NCBI RefSeq assembly: GCF_028737315.1
Contig: NZ_JAQZAO010000007.1
Location: 62,001-126,000, forward strand
DNA: 64,000 bases
Reading direction: 5' to 3'
Source of the DNA: Actinomycetospora lemnae
GTDB taxonomy: Bacteria > Actinomycetota > Actinomycetes > Mycobacteriales > Pseudonocardiaceae
Part shown: positions 26,415-35,482 of the stretch, one piece after another
Numbering within the stretch: position 1 is the first letter of the stretch
Layout: every line of letters begins with the position of its first letter
Notes under the pieces: model-generated
What the model was told of the DNA's origin: nothing
What the model saw: only the letters and a program-made list of their open reading frames with translations
The model's database searches: none
Program-made: the position numbers and the translations under genes

Positions 26415-26828
26415 TCAGCCCTGGCGGTGCACCGCCGTCGGGGCGATGCGGAGGATGAGGTGCGTCTGCCCCGGGCGGTGCCAGGGGTAGGGCCGCCCGA
26501 GGTAGCGCCGGGCGAGCGACTCGAGGTGCTCGACGGCCCCGACCGGAGTGACGTCGACGACCCGCCCGCGCACCGTCACGACCCGGCCCGAGCGTCGCGC
26601 GTCGGCGACCGCGATCGAGACCCGCGGGTCGCGCCGCACGTTGTGGACCTTCGGCAGGCCCTCGACGGCGTTGAGGACGACGTGCACGCCGTCGGTGTCC
26701 GCCCACGTCTCGGAGGTCTCCGGCGTGCCGTCGGGCCTGACCGTCGCGAGGAAGCACGGGTTCGCGCCGCGCAGGAGGGCGACGACGTCCTCCGGGAGGC
26801 GCTCCTCCTGCTGTGGCGCGACGGTCAT
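26415..26828 (-). CDS. Pyridoxamine 5'-phosphate oxidase-like / F420-dependent family protein
   Basis: This 137-residue split beta-barrel flavin-binding protein contains PCFLATVRPDGTPETSETWA and LPKVHNVRRDPRVSIAVADA, then RRYLGRPYPWHRPG. This pattern is that of actinobacterial PPOX-class enzymes that use F420H2 or FMN (Rv-type PPOX or FDOR-B). The substrate is unknown. It converges with the preceding gene, with seven bases between stops. Confidence 0.85.
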   Translation of the reverse strand: MTVAPQQEERLPEDVVALLRGANPCFLATVRPDGTPETSETWADTDGVHVVLNAVEGLPKVHNVRRDPRVSIAVADARRSGRVVTVRGRVVDVTPVGAVEHLESLARRYLGRPYPWHRPGQTHLILRIAPTAVHRQG

Positions 26829-26910
26829 CGCCGGTCGTGGTCCTCCGTGTCGGCTCCCGGACGCCGACCACGGTAGGGACCGGCGGCACCGGGCCGTGCG
26901 CGGGGGTTCG

Positions 26911-28068
26911 TCAGCCGCCGAACGCGAGCACGGAGGCGGTGAACGCGTGCAGGTGGTTGCGCGACGCGACGGGCCCGATCTCGCCGGCGGCGAAGAACCC
27001 GGCGACCCCCTCCGGCGACAGGCCGCGCCGGACGGCGGCGACGTCGTGGTCGGCGTCGGGGAACATGGCCCGCCCGCGCCCGTTGCACGAGAACAGCAGC
27101 GCGCCGGCCGTGCCGCCCTCGCCGCGGAAGCGCGTCATGAGCCAGTCGAGGTCGGCGTCGGCGCTCGCGGCGTCGCGGACCTGGAACCGCACGGTGCGGC
27201 CCACCTCGACGACGTCGCCGATCGTCACCGTGCCCTGCTCGGGGTCGGCGCCGACGACGCCGCGGATGAGGAAGTCGCCCTGGCGGTGGTCGTCGGCGTA
27301 CTCGTCCATCGCGACGCCGAGGTGCAGGCCCTGCGCGACCATCTGCTGCTCGCGCTCGTCGAGCTCGCTGACGATCTGCTCGAGCTTCCGGTAGGCGGGC
27401 TGTCCGGCGAGGCCCTGCAGGTGCGGGCCCTCGGCGGCCGTGACCGTCATCGTCGGCCCGACGGGCCGGCACCCCTGGCTGACCAGCGTGCGGACCCGGA
27501 CGTCGCCGCCGATCGTCACGCCGACGACACCGCGCTCGTGGACGACGCCGTCGAGGAAGAGCCGCGTCGCCCCCGCGCCGCCCGGGCCGGAGGCGAGCCC
27601 GCCGACCAGCGGCAGCCCGCGCAGCGCCTCGCCGGACTGCTCGACGAAGCCCTGGATCGGGAAGGTGTAGGGGTCGGCGAGCACGATCGCGACCTCGTCG
27701 GCGTCGGTGCGGGCGGGCATGCCGCCGACGGTGATGCCGGTCTCGGTGCGGGTCGCGTGCAGGCGGAACGGGGTCAGCGACGCGTCGGGCAGCGCGGCCG
27801 CCCACACCGCGACGGCCGGGCGCGACTCGACCCCGCGCCCGTCGCCGATCACCCCGCCCGCGCTGCAGCCGATGGCCACCCGCGCACCCGCGACCTGCAT
27901 GGCCCGCTCGCCGGCGCGCGCCATCTCGTCGGGGTCGGGGTGGCAGACGAAGACCGCGAGCAGGTCGGGACGCCGCCCGCCGAGCGGTGCCGTGGCCTGC
28001 GCGACCGCGTTCTCGGCGGCCGCCACCAGGTCGGCGCCCTGGGCCAGTCCGTCCCCGAAGTCCGGCAT
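26911..28068 (-). CDS. FIST N- and C-domain sensory protein
   Basis: The 385-residue protein has the FIST N domain (DLLAVFVCHPDPDEMARAGE, RVAIGCSAGGVIGDGRGVE) and the FIST C domain (LGVAMDEYADDHRQGDFLIR, ALLFSCNGRGRAMFPDADHD). FIST proteins are thought to bind small molecules such as amino acids and act in signalling. No kinase or cyclase domain is attached and none is next door. The ATG at 28068 has a CATACT box at -12 to -7, a possible leaderless promoter. Confidence 0.88.
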   Translation of the reverse strand: MPDFGDGLAQGADLVAAAENAVAQATAPLGGRRPDLLAVFVCHPDPDEMARAGERAMQVAGARVAIGCSAGGVIGDGRGVESRPAVAVWAAALPDASLTPFRLHATRTETGITVGGMPARTDADEVAIVLADPYTFPIQGFVEQSGEALRGLPLVGGLASGPGGAGATRLFLDGVVHERGVVGVTIGGDVRVRTLVSQGCRPVGPTMTVTAAEGPHLQGLAGQPAYRKLEQIVSELDEREQQMVAQGLHLGVAMDEYADDHRQGDFLIRGVVGADPEQGTVTIGDVVEVGRTVRFQVRDAASADADLDWLMTRFRGEGGTAGALLFSCNGRGRAMFPDADHDVAAVRRGLSPEGVAGFFAAGEIGPVASRNHLHAFTASVLAFGG

Positions 28069-28138
28069 CGGACAAGTATGCGACCTCGGGCCGGGACGGC
28101 GCGCCCGCGCGACGAGGTGACCGGTCCGGCGCGTCGAG

Positions 28139-28144
28139 TACCAT
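28139..28144 (+). promoter_or_regulatory. Candidate -10 box of rsfS-gpgP-octT (TACCAT)
   Basis: TACCAT lies 40 bases before the rsfS GTG in the 110-bp gap shared with the divergent FIST gene. It fits TANNNT; no clear -35. Confidence 0.45.
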
Positions 28145-28178
28145 CGGGTCGCCCGTTCCGCCGTCCCCGAAGGGTTTC

Positions 28179-28577
28179 GTGGCCGTCACCGACCGCGCGC
28201 GCCGTCTGGCCGAGACCGCCGCGCTCGCCGCCGCCGACAAGCTGGCCCAGGACGTCGTCGCCATCGACGTGTCCGAGCGCCTCCCGCTCACCGACGCCTT
28301 CGTCATCGCGTCGGCACCCAACGAGCGCCAGGTGCAGGCGATCGTCGACAGCGTCGAGGAGAAGCTGCGCGGCCTCGACGCCAAGCCGGTGCGCCGCGAG
28401 GGCACCCAGGAGGCCCGGTGGGTGCTCCTGGACTTCGCCGACATCGTCGTCCACGTGCTGCACAGCGAGGAGCGGGAGTTCTACGGCCTCGAGCGGCTGT
28501 GGAAGGACTGCCCCGCCGTGCCGCTGCCCGCCGAGGTGTACGGGCCGCCGGCCGACCAGACCGCTGCCGGCGAGTGA
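28179..28577 (+). CDS. rsfS: Ribosomal silencing factor RsfS (Iojap)
   Basis: RsfS binds L14 on the 50S subunit and blocks subunit joining when nutrients are short. The 132-residue protein matches: AADKLAQDVVAIDVSERLPL, DAFVIASAPNERQVQAIVDS, WVLLDFADIVVHVLHSEERE and FYGLERLWKDCP. The start is GTG 28179 (VAVTDRARRLAETAALAA); the frame is open upstream, but homologues begin here. The stop overlaps the next gene (GTGA). Confidence 0.95.
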   Translation: MAVTDRARRLAETAALAAADKLAQDVVAIDVSERLPLTDAFVIASAPNERQVQAIVDSVEEKLRGLDAKPVRREGTQEARWVLLDFADIVVHVLHSEEREFYGLERLWKDCPAVPLPAEVYGPPADQTAAGE

Positions 28578-29188
28578 CCCTCCACCGGCTCGTCCTCGCC
28601 CGGCACGGCCGGACGACGTGGAACGCCGAGAGCCGCATGCAGGGGCGGCTCGACCCGGACCTCGACGACCTCGGGCGCGCCCAGGCCCTCGCCGCCGCGC
28701 CCGTCCTCGCCACGTACGAGCCGGCGCTGCTCGTCGCGTCCGACCAGGTCCGGGCGTGGCGCACCGCCGAGGCCGTCGCGAAGGAGACCGGGCTCGTCGC
28801 GCGTCCGGAGCCGCGGCTGCGCGAGACGTCGGTGGGTGACTGGGAGGGTCTGACCGGGGGCGAGGTCTCCGCGGGCTGGCCCGGCGGGCTCGAGTCCTGG
28901 CGCACCGACCCGACCTGGGCGCCCCCGAACGGCGAGTCCCGCGTCGACGTCGCCGAGCGCGCCCGGCCCGTCCTCGGCGAGCTGGCCGACGAGCTGGCCG
29001 ACAGCGACGAGGAGCAGACGGCGATGGTCGTCGCCCACGGTGGCACGATCATCGCGCTGACGGCCTCGACCCTGGGCTGGCCGCTCGAGACGTGGCCGAC
29101 GCTGCAGCCGCTCGCCAACTGCGGCTGGGCGGTCCTCGAGCACCGCATCGACCGCTGGCGCCTGCGGGCGTGGGGCCTGGGGGCGTGA
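28574..29188 (+). CDS. gpgP: Histidine phosphatase, probable glucosyl-3-phosphoglycerate phosphatase
   Basis: The 204-residue protein has the phosphoglycerate-mutase-like catalytic motif VLARHGRTTWNAESRMQGRL (phosphohistidine near residue 11), RETSVGDWEGLT and the second histidine in VVAHGGTIIAL. Its place between rsfS and octT equals that of mycobacterial Rv2419c (GpgP), which removes phosphate from glucosyl-3-phosphoglycerate to give glucosylglycerate, the primer of methylglucose lipopolysaccharide. The specific substrate is inferred from synteny. GTGA overlaps join it to both neighbours. Confidence 0.82.
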   Translation: MTLHRLVLARHGRTTWNAESRMQGRLDPDLDDLGRAQALAAAPVLATYEPALLVASDQVRAWRTAEAVAKETGLVARPEPRLRETSVGDWEGLTGGEVSAGWPGGLESWRTDPTWAPPNGESRVDVAERARPVLGELADELADSDEEQTAMVVAHGGTIIALTASTLGWPLETWPTLQPLANCGWAVLEHRIDRWRLRAWGLGA

Positions 29189-29907
29189 GCTCCGGGCCGG
29201 TCCTGGTCGTCATCGCCGACTCGCTGTCCTTCCACGGACCGGACCGCGCCGAGCCCGCCGACGAGCCCCGCCTGTGGCCGCACGTGGCCGCGTCCTCGCT
29301 GGGCGGGCGGGCGGAGCTGCACGCGGGCCTGGGGTGGACCGCGCGGCACGCGTGGCGGGCGATGGTCGGCGACCCGCGCATCTGGGCATCGCTGCGGCAC
29401 GCCGACGCCGTGGTCCTCGGCGTCGGGGGCATGGACACCCTGCCCTCCCCGGTGCCGACGGCCCTGCGCGAGCTGATCCCGGCGATCCACGCGCCGCGGG
29501 TGCGCCGGGTGGTGCGGGACGCCCACGCCTGGGTGACGCCGCGGGCGGCGCGGGCGCTGGGGTCCGCCGGTCCGGTGGCGCTGGCGGCGGGAGAGACGGT
29601 GCGGCACCTGGAGCGGCTGCGGGTGGCGGTGACGACGCTGATCCCGGGGCTGCCGGTGGTCGGGATGCTGCCGGCGGTGCACCGGTCGCCGTTCTACGGC
29701 GAGGTGCACGCCGGGCGGGACCGGCACGTCGCGGCGATGCGCGCCTGGGCGTCCTCGACCGGTGTGCGGCTGGTGGACCCCGCGCCCCTGGTCGCCGACC
29801 ATGTCCTCGGCGGCCACGGCAACCCCGACGGCATCCACTGGGGCTGGGACGCGCACGTCCTGGTCGGCGAGGCGGTGGGAGCCGAGGTGCGCCGGGCCCT
29901 GGCCTGA
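29185..29907 (+). CDS. octT: SGNH-type diglucosylglycerate octanoyltransferase
   Basis: The 240-residue protein resembles mycobacterial Rv2418c (OctT), which adds octanoate to diglucosylglycerate in methylglucose lipopolysaccharide synthesis. The N-terminal VLVVIADSLSFHGP carries the serine of the SGNH block I, GVGGMDTLPSPVP the middle block, and NPDGIHWGWDAHVLV the Asp/His pair at the end. The gene starts inside the gpgP stop (GTGA), so rsfS, gpgP and octT are translationally linked. Function is inferred from order and motif. Confidence 0.82.
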   Translation: MSSGPVLVVIADSLSFHGPDRAEPADEPRLWPHVAASSLGGRAELHAGLGWTARHAWRAMVGDPRIWASLRHADAVVLGVGGMDTLPSPVPTALRELIPAIHAPRVRRVVRDAHAWVTPRAARALGSAGPVALAAGETVRHLERLRVAVTTLIPGLPVVGMLPAVHRSPFYGEVHAGRDRHVAAMRAWASSTGVRLVDPAPLVADHVLGGHGNPDGIHWGWDAHVLVGEAVGAEVRRALA

Positions 29908-29960
29908 TCGCCGTCCGGGGACCAGGCTCGTCCCGGGGGACGACGCGGGGGAGGTCATCG

Positions 29961-30392
29961 ATGACGACGGTCGTGCACCGCGTGGACGTCGACGCCGACG
30001 CGGAGAAGGTGTTCGACGAGGTCGCCGACCTGCGCACCGAGACGCTGTGGAACCCTGCCGCCCGGCGGATCGACCTGCTCACGCGGGAGCCGATCGGGGT
30101 CGGGACGCGGTACGAGGGGTCCTGGCTGGGGTCCGGGCGCGGCACGGCCGAGATCGTGGCGTTCGAGCGGCCGAGGCACTGGCGCACGCGCTGTTGGTTC
30201 CGCGGGCTCGTGGTGGACCTGGTCGGCGACGTCGTCCCCGACGGTCGCGCGTGCCGCCTGACGCTGACGATCGAGCTCGCGGTCTCGCCGCCGCTGCGGC
30301 CCCTGCTGCCCGTGATGGCCGCGGTGCTGCGCCTGGCGGGGCGGGGGAACATGCGCCGGCTCGAGCGGTTGCTGACGATGCCGGGGGTCTGA
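29961..30392 (+). CDS. SRPBCC family protein
   Basis: The 143-residue START-like protein begins MTTVVHRVDVDADAEKVFDE and continues VADLRTETLWNPAARRIDLL, with GVGTRYEGSWLGSGRGTAEI in the middle and a basic C-terminal helix (RLAGRGNMRRLERLLTMPGV). The ATG is preceded by GGGGGAGG at good spacing. The ligand is unknown. It lies downstream of octT and may share its transcript. Confidence 0.78.
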   Translation: MTTVVHRVDVDADAEKVFDEVADLRTETLWNPAARRIDLLTREPIGVGTRYEGSWLGSGRGTAEIVAFERPRHWRTRCWFRGLVVDLVGDVVPDGRACRLTLTIELAVSPPLRPLLPVMAAVLRLAGRGNMRRLERLLTMPGV

Positions 30393-30515
30393 GCGGGCCC
30401 TCGTCCTCGGCCGTCCGGCGGTCCTCGTCGGTCGGCGGCGCGATCCGGCGTCCCCAGCCCCGGCGGCTGTCCCCAGGGCGGTGCTCGGTGCTGTCGCCAC
30501 GGGGCCGCTGCTTCC

Positions 30516-30521
30516 TAGCGT
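30516..30521 (+). promoter_or_regulatory. Candidate -10 box of comEA-comEC (TAGCGT)
   Basis: TAGCGT begins 13 bases before the ATG at 30529 with no Shine-Dalgarno sequence between, suggesting a leaderless comEA transcript. The same TAGCGT plus seven bases precedes the gene starting at 50698. Confidence 0.5.
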
Positions 30522-30528
30522 CCCGCGC

Positions 30529-31674
30529 ATGGCCCGCTCCGCCCCGCCCGACGCCGACGGCACCCGCGCACGCCTGCGGGCGCTCGGTGGGCGTGGCGAT
30601 CGCTGGGGTGGGCGCGAGGACGTCGAGGTCGGGGCCTCGGGCGAGCGGGTCGCCGGTGACGCGACGAGTGCCGCGGGGGAGCGGGTCGGCTGGCCCGGCG
30701 CGGCGCCGGGCACGCCGGCCGCGCGGCTGCGCCTGCCGCGCGTGGCGATGGTGCCCGGTGACGGTGCTCGCCGGTCGCTCGACGCGGAGCAGCACTCCGT
30801 ACCGTCCCCGGACCTGCCACCCGAGGAGTCCCGCGCCTCGCCGCGGGCGGACCCGTGGTGGGACGACGACGAGGACGACCCGCCGCCCTCCCGCGGCAGC
30901 GCCTGGGATCCACCCGCGCGGGGCGAGCGCGTCCGCCGGTGGGCGGAACGGTGGATGCCGGCGTCGTGGGTGGGCGCCCGCTGGGATCCGGGACGCACCG
31001 GCGCGCTGGCCCTCGCCGCGGTGGCCGCCGTCGCGGCGGTGGTGGCCGCGGTCGGCGTGTGGTCCGACCGCCCGGTGCCCGAGCCCGTGCCCGCGCTGCC
31101 CCTGGTCGCGGGCGCGCCGCCGGCCCCGTCGCTGCCCTCGTCCGTGCCCTCGTCCGTGCCCCTGGCGGCGGGCGCCCCGCCGCTCCCGGCCGAGGGACCG
31201 ATCGTGGTGTCGGTGTCCGGGAAGGTGGAGCGCCCGGGGCTCGTGCGGATCCCACCGGGCAGCCGCGTCGGCGACGCCATCGACGCGGCCGGGGGCGCCA
31301 CGCCCGAGGCGGACCTGACCGGTCTCAACCTCGCCGCGCGGATCAACGACGGCGAGCAGGTCGTGGTGGGCGTGCCCACCCCGGTCACCCCGCCGGCGGG
31401 AGGTGCCGGGGCTGCCGGGGCCGCCGGGGCTGCCGGGGCTGCGGCGGCACCGGCCGGGGGCGCGCCGGGTGGTGCCCCGGGCGGCCGGCTCGACCTCAAC
31501 ACCGCCACCCTCGAGCAGCTCGACCAGCTCCCCGGCGTCGGCCCGGTCACCGCCCAGCGGATCCTCGAGTGGCGCACCCAGAACGGCCGGTTCGGGGCGA
31601 TCGAGCAGCTGCAGGAGGTCAGCGGGATCGGCGACGCCCGCTTCGCCAACCTCCGCGACCTGGTCACGGTGTGA
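30529..31674 (+). CDS. comEA: ComEA family DNA-binding protein
   Basis: The 381-residue protein has a long, disordered cytoplasmic N-terminus (about 1-155), one membrane span (GALALAAVAAVAAVVAAVGV, about 158-178), an SLBB domain (IVVSVSGKVERPGLVRIPPG, about 224-285), an Ala/Gly-rich linker and two helix-hairpin-helix motifs (RLDLNTATLEQLDQLPGVGP and GRFGAIEQLQEVSGIGDARF, about 318-381). This is the layout of actinobacterial ComEA, which binds DNA outside the membrane for uptake through ComEC. ATG 30529 fits the -10 box at 30516. It overlaps comEC by four bases. Confidence 0.92.
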   Translation: MARSAPPDADGTRARLRALGGRGDRWGGREDVEVGASGERVAGDATSAAGERVGWPGAAPGTPAARLRLPRVAMVPGDGARRSLDAEQHSVPSPDLPPEESRASPRADPWWDDDEDDPPPSRGSAWDPPARGERVRRWAERWMPASWVGARWDPGRTGALALAAVAAVAAVVAAVGVWSDRPVPEPVPALPLVAGAPPAPSLPSSVPSSVPLAAGAPPLPAEGPIVVSVSGKVERPGLVRIPPGSRVGDAIDAAGGATPEADLTGLNLAARINDGEQVVVGVPTPVTPPAGGAGAAGAAGAAGAAAAPAGGAPGGAPGGRLDLNTATLEQLDQLPGVGPVTAQRILEWRTQNGRFGAIEQLQEVSGIGDARFANLRDLVTV

Positions 31675-34130
31675 ACGGCCGGCGCCCGTCGCGGCGCAGA
31701 GAACGGCCGGTCCCGGCCTCGGACGCGCCGCCGGGCCCGCCGCGCCCGTCGCCGACCCGGGCTCCCGAGCTCCCGGCCCCGCCCGACCTGCGGCTGGTCC
31801 CCGCGGCGCTGGCGTCGTGGGGCGTCGCGATCGCCGCGCTCACCGTCGGCTGGGGCGTCGCGCTGGTGCTGGTGGCGCTGGCCGTGGTGGCCGTGGTGAT
31901 CGCGGCGCGCCGATCCCGTGCCGGAGGCGTGCGGGCCGTGGTCGTCGCCGCGTGCGGGTGCGCGGCGGCCGTGGGGCTCGTCGCCGGCCTGGGCGCCTTC
32001 GCCGTCGCCGACCATCCGCTGCGCCCGGCCACCGGCAACGGTGTGTCCGCGCGCCTCGACCTCGTCCTCACCACCGACCCGCGCCCGATCCGCTCGACGG
32101 TTCCCGGACCGGGGCGGGTCGTGGTGCGCGGCGAGCTGGTGGGCGGCCAGGTCGGCGCCGGACCCGGCTGGCGCGCCGGGGGCCGCGTCGTGCTGATCGC
32201 CCCCGCCGACGAGTGGGGCGGCCTGCTGCCCGGCCAGCTCGTGACCGCCCGGGGGCGACTCGCCCCGCCCGACCGTGCCGACCTCACCGTCGCGGTCCTG
32301 CAGGTCCGTGGGCCCCCGCGCGCCGTCGGCCCGGTGCCGGCCCTCCAGCGCGCGGCCGGCGATCTGCGCGGTGGCCTGCGTGACGCGGCCCGCGCGGTGC
32401 TCGCCGAGGACCCGGCGGGCCTGCTGCCGGGCCTCGTCGTCGGCGACACCTCGGGGGTCTCGCCGGGACTCGACGACGACTTCCGCACCGCCGGCCTCGC
32501 CCACCTGACGGCCGTGTCCGGGACGAACGTGGCGATCGTCTGCGGCGCGGTGCTGCTGCTCGCCCGCCTCGGGCGGCTCGGCCCCCGGACCGCCGCGGTG
32601 CTCGCGGGGCTGGCGCTGGTCGGGTTCGTCGTGCTCGCCCGGCCGTCACCGAGCGTGCTGCGGGCGGCCGTGATGGGCGGGGTCACGGTGCTCGCGCTCG
32701 CGGTGGGCCGCCGGCGATCGGTGGTGCCGGCGCTGTGCGCGGCGATCGTGGTGCTGCTCCTCGTCGACCCGGGGCTCGCGACCGACCCGGGGTTCGCGCT
32801 GTCGGTCCTGGCCACCGGGGCGCTGGTGCTGCTCGCGCCGGGGTTCGTCGCGCGGATGCGGGCGCGCCGGGTGCCGCCGGGCGTGGCCGAGGCGCTCGCG
32901 GTGCCCGTCGCCGCGCACGTCGTCACCGCGCCGGTGATCGCCGGGCTGTTCGGCGAGGTCAGCCTCGTCGCGGTGGTGGCGAACCTGCTCGCGGCCCCGG
33001 TCGTCGCGCCGGTGACGGTGCTCGGGGTGGCGGCTGCGGCGCTCGCCCCGGCGTGGACGGCGGGCGCGCACGCCCTCGTGGGGGCCGCGGGGCCCGGGGT
33101 CACGTGGCTGGTGTGGGTCGCGCGCCGGTGCGCGGCGGTCCCGGGTGCGACGCTGGCGTGGCCGGGCGGGGTGACCGGGGGCCTGGCGCTCGCCGGGGTC
33201 GTCGTGCTGGTCGCCGCGGCGCTGCGGTGGCGGCGCCTGCGGGCGGTGGTGGCCGCGGTGCTGGTGGGCGCGCTGCTGGTCCTCGTGCCGACGCGGGTCG
33301 TCCCGCCGGGCTGGCCGCCGGCGCACTGGTCGCTGGTGGCCTGCGACGTCGGGCAGGGGGACGCGCTCGTGCTGGCGACCGGCGAGCCGGGACGGGCGGT
33401 GCTCGTCGACGCCGGCCCGGACGCCGGGGCGATCGACGGGTGCCTGGCGCGGCTGGGGGTGCGGTCGCTGGCGCTGGTGGTGCTCACGCACCTGCACGCC
33501 GACCACGTCGGGGGCCTCGCCGGCGCCCTCGCGGGCCGCGCGGTCGGCGGGATCGGGCTGGGTCCGGCCCGCGCGCCCGCGGACACGCTCGCGCAGGTCG
33601 TGCGCCGGGCGGGCGCCGCCGGGGCCCCGGTGGTCGGCGTGGGGCGGGGCACGGTGATGCGCTGGCCGGGGCTGGTGCTCGAGGTCCTCGGGCCGGTGCA
33701 CGCGTCGGCGTACGTCGACGGGGAGGACGGGTCCGCGGTCAACGACACCTCGGTCGTCCTGCGCGCGCACACCCCGGTCGGGCGGGTGCTGCTGCCCGGC
33801 GACGCGGAGCTGTCGTCGCAGTCGTCGCTGCTGGGCTCGGGGTCGGACCTGCAGGCCGAGATCCTCAAGGTGCCCCACCACGGCTCGCGGTCCTCGCTGC
33901 CGACCTTCCTGACGGCCGCGCGCGCCTCGTTGGCGCTGGTCAGCGTGGGGCGCGGCAACACCTACGGGCACCCGAACCCGGGGGTGGTGGGCCTGCTCGC
34001 CCGCACCGGGGCGCTCGTGCGCCGCACCGACGAGTCGGGCGACCTCGCGGTCGTCGCCATGCCCGGCCCCCGCGCACCGCCCGCGGTCGTCGCCCGGGGC
34101 GATCCGCGCCCCGACCCGAAGCGGCGGTGA
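31671..34130 (+). CDS. comEC: ComEC/Rec2 family DNA channel and nuclease-like protein
   Basis: The 819-residue protein has an N-terminal DUF4131-like region, a central competence domain with about eight membrane spans (VGDTSGVSPGLDDDFRTAGL, AHLTAVSGTNVAIVCG) and a C-terminal metallo-beta-lactamase domain. The latter contains VACDVGQGDALVLAT, the metal motif THLHADH (His 607, His 609, Asp 611, His 612), LPGDAE and VPHHGSRSS. ComEC carries one DNA strand into the cell. The metal site looks intact, so degrading activity is possible. GTGA overlap with comEA. Whether the organism is transformable cannot be told from here. Confidence 0.93.
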   Translation: MNGRRPSRRRERPVPASDAPPGPPRPSPTRAPELPAPPDLRLVPAALASWGVAIAALTVGWGVALVLVALAVVAVVIAARRSRAGGVRAVVVAACGCAAAVGLVAGLGAFAVADHPLRPATGNGVSARLDLVLTTDPRPIRSTVPGPGRVVVRGELVGGQVGAGPGWRAGGRVVLIAPADEWGGLLPGQLVTARGRLAPPDRADLTVAVLQVRGPPRAVGPVPALQRAAGDLRGGLRDAARAVLAEDPAGLLPGLVVGDTSGVSPGLDDDFRTAGLAHLTAVSGTNVAIVCGAVLLLARLGRLGPRTAAVLAGLALVGFVVLARPSPSVLRAAVMGGVTVLALAVGRRRSVVPALCAAIVVLLLVDPGLATDPGFALSVLATGALVLLAPGFVARMRARRVPPGVAEALAVPVAAHVVTAPVIAGLFGEVSLVAVVANLLAAPVVAPVTVLGVAAAALAPAWTAGAHALVGAAGPGVTWLVWVARRCAAVPGATLAWPGGVTGGLALAGVVVLVAAALRWRRLRAVVAAVLVGALLVLVPTRVVPPGWPPAHWSLVACDVGQGDALVLATGEPGRAVLVDAGPDAGAIDGCLARLGVRSLALVVLTHLHADHVGGLAGALAGRAVGGIGLGPARAPADTLAQVVRRAGAAGAPVVGVGRGTVMRWPGLVLEVLGPVHASAYVDGEDGSAVNDTSVVLRAHTPVGRVLLPGDAELSSQSSLLGSGSDLQAEILKVPHHGSRSSLPTFLTAARASLALVSVGRGNTYGHPNPGVVGLLARTGALVRRTDESGDLAVVAMPGPRAPPAVVARGDPRPDPKRR

Positions 34131-34167
34131 GGGTGGCGGCGGTGAGGGTGGTGGTGCGGACGCCGGC

Positions 34168-34198
34168 GCGGACCCGTGGCCCGAGGACACGGGTCCGC
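34168..34198. terminator. Bidirectional terminator between comEC and thrC
   Basis: Perfect 11-bp arms GCGGACCCGTG and CACGGGTCCGC enclose a 9-base loop between the convergent ends of comEC (34130) and thrC (34206). A direct repeat of CGGTGAGGGTGG (34126-34150) lies just before it. Confidence 0.75.
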
Positions 34199-34205
34199 GA
34201 TCGAC

Positions 34206-35468
34206 CTAGAGCCCCAGCGCCTCGCGCACGGCCTTCGAGGTGGCCGGGATCGTCGCCTTGGGGCCGACCTGGTGCTCGATCGCGTCGAGGGTCTTCAGGC
34301 CGTCGCCGGTGATGAGCAGGACGGTGTCGGCGTCGGGGTCGAGGTCGCCGGACTCCACCATCTTCCTGGCGTTGGCCACGGTGACGCCGCCGGCGGTCTC
34401 GGCGAACACGCCCTCGGTGCGGGCGAGCAGCCGGATGCCGTCGCGGACCTCCTCGTCGGTGACGTCGGTGATCGTGCCGCCGCAGCGGCGCACGGCGTCG
34501 AGGACGTAGGGGCCGTCGGCGGGGTTCCCGATCGCGAGCGACCGGGCGATCGTGTCCGGCTTCTGCGGGCGGACGACGTCGGTGCCCTCGCGGAAGGCGG
34601 TCGACACCGGCGAGCACCCGGCGGCCTGGGCGCCGAACACCTTGTAGTCGGTGTCGTCGACCAGCCCGAGCGAGATCAGCTCGCCGTAGGCCTTGTCGAC
34701 CTTGGTCAGCTGCGAGCCCGACGCGATCGGGATGACGGTCTGGGCCGGCACGCGCCAGCCGAGCTGCTCGGCGACCTCGTAGCCGAGGGTCTTCGAGCCC
34801 TCGGCGTAGTAGGGCCGGACGTTGACGTTGACGAACGCCCAGTCCTCCTGCTCGAACGCGAGCTCGGTGGCGAGGCGGTTGACGTCGTCGTAGGTGCCCT
34901 CGCAGGCCAGGAGGTTGGTGTCGTACACCGCGGTCATGAGGATCTTCGCGCGCTCGAGGGAGGCGGGGATCAGCACGACCGAGTCCCAGCCGGCGCGGGC
35001 GGCCGCGGCGGCGGTGGCGTTGGCGAGGTTGCCCGTCGACGGGCAGGCCAGGACGGAGAAGCCGAGCTCGCGGGCGGCGGCGAGGGCGACGCCCACGACG
35101 CGGTCCTTGAAGGAGTGGGTCGGGTTGCCGGTGTCGTCCTTGACCCACAGGTTCTTGATCCCGAGCGCCGCGCCGAGGCGGTCGGCCTTCAGCAGGCGGG
35201 TGAAGCCGGGGTCGGTGTTCGGGATCGTCTCCACGGTGCTCGGCACGGGGAGCAGCGACTTGTAGCGCCAGATGCTGCGGGGGCCGCGCTCGATGTCGGC
35301 GCGGGTGACGCGGCCGAAGTCGTAGGCGATCTCGAGGGGCCCGAAGCACTGCGGACACGCGAACTCGGCGGCGAGGTCCATGCGGTGGCCGCAGGCCCGG
35401 CAGGACAGGGCGGCGGCGGGGCCCAGGTCGTAGCCGGTACTGGTCGTCGGCTGGGCAGTCAGCGTCAT
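34206..35468 (-). CDS. thrC: Threonine synthase
   Basis: ThrC converts O-phosphohomoserine to threonine with PLP. The 420-residue protein starts with a zinc-ribbon-like segment (CRACGHRM...CPQC) and has the PLP lysine in THSFKDRVVG (near residue 122) and the phosphate-binding CPSTGNLANA. The presence of a zinc ribbon and the length place it in the long, plant/actinobacterial type. O-phosphohomoserine is also used for methionine in some organisms, and the gene carries a SAM riboswitch in its leader, so methyl-donor supply probably controls it. The ATG follows GAGGAGG. Confidence 0.96.
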   Translation of the reverse strand: MTLTAQPTTSTGYDLGPAAALSCRACGHRMDLAAEFACPQCFGPLEIAYDFGRVTRADIERGPRSIWRYKSLLPVPSTVETIPNTDPGFTRLLKADRLGAALGIKNLWVKDDTGNPTHSFKDRVVGVALAAARELGFSVLACPSTGNLANATAAAAARAGWDSVVLIPASLERAKILMTAVYDTNLLACEGTYDDVNRLATELAFEQEDWAFVNVNVRPYYAEGSKTLGYEVAEQLGWRVPAQTVIPIASGSQLTKVDKAYGELISLGLVDDTDYKVFGAQAAGCSPVSTAFREGTDVVRPQKPDTIARSLAIGNPADGPYVLDAVRRCGGTITDVTDEEVRDGIRLLARTEGVFAETAGGVTVANARKMVESGDLDPDADTVLLITGDGLKTLDAIEHQVGPKATIPATSKAVREALGL

Positions 35469-35482
35469 GGCAGGAAGTCCTC

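Noticed and set aside
31400-31450. GCCGGGGCT repeats in comEA considered as a regulatory repeat
   Set aside because: They encode the Ala-Gly linker between the SLBB and HhH domains, common in this family.
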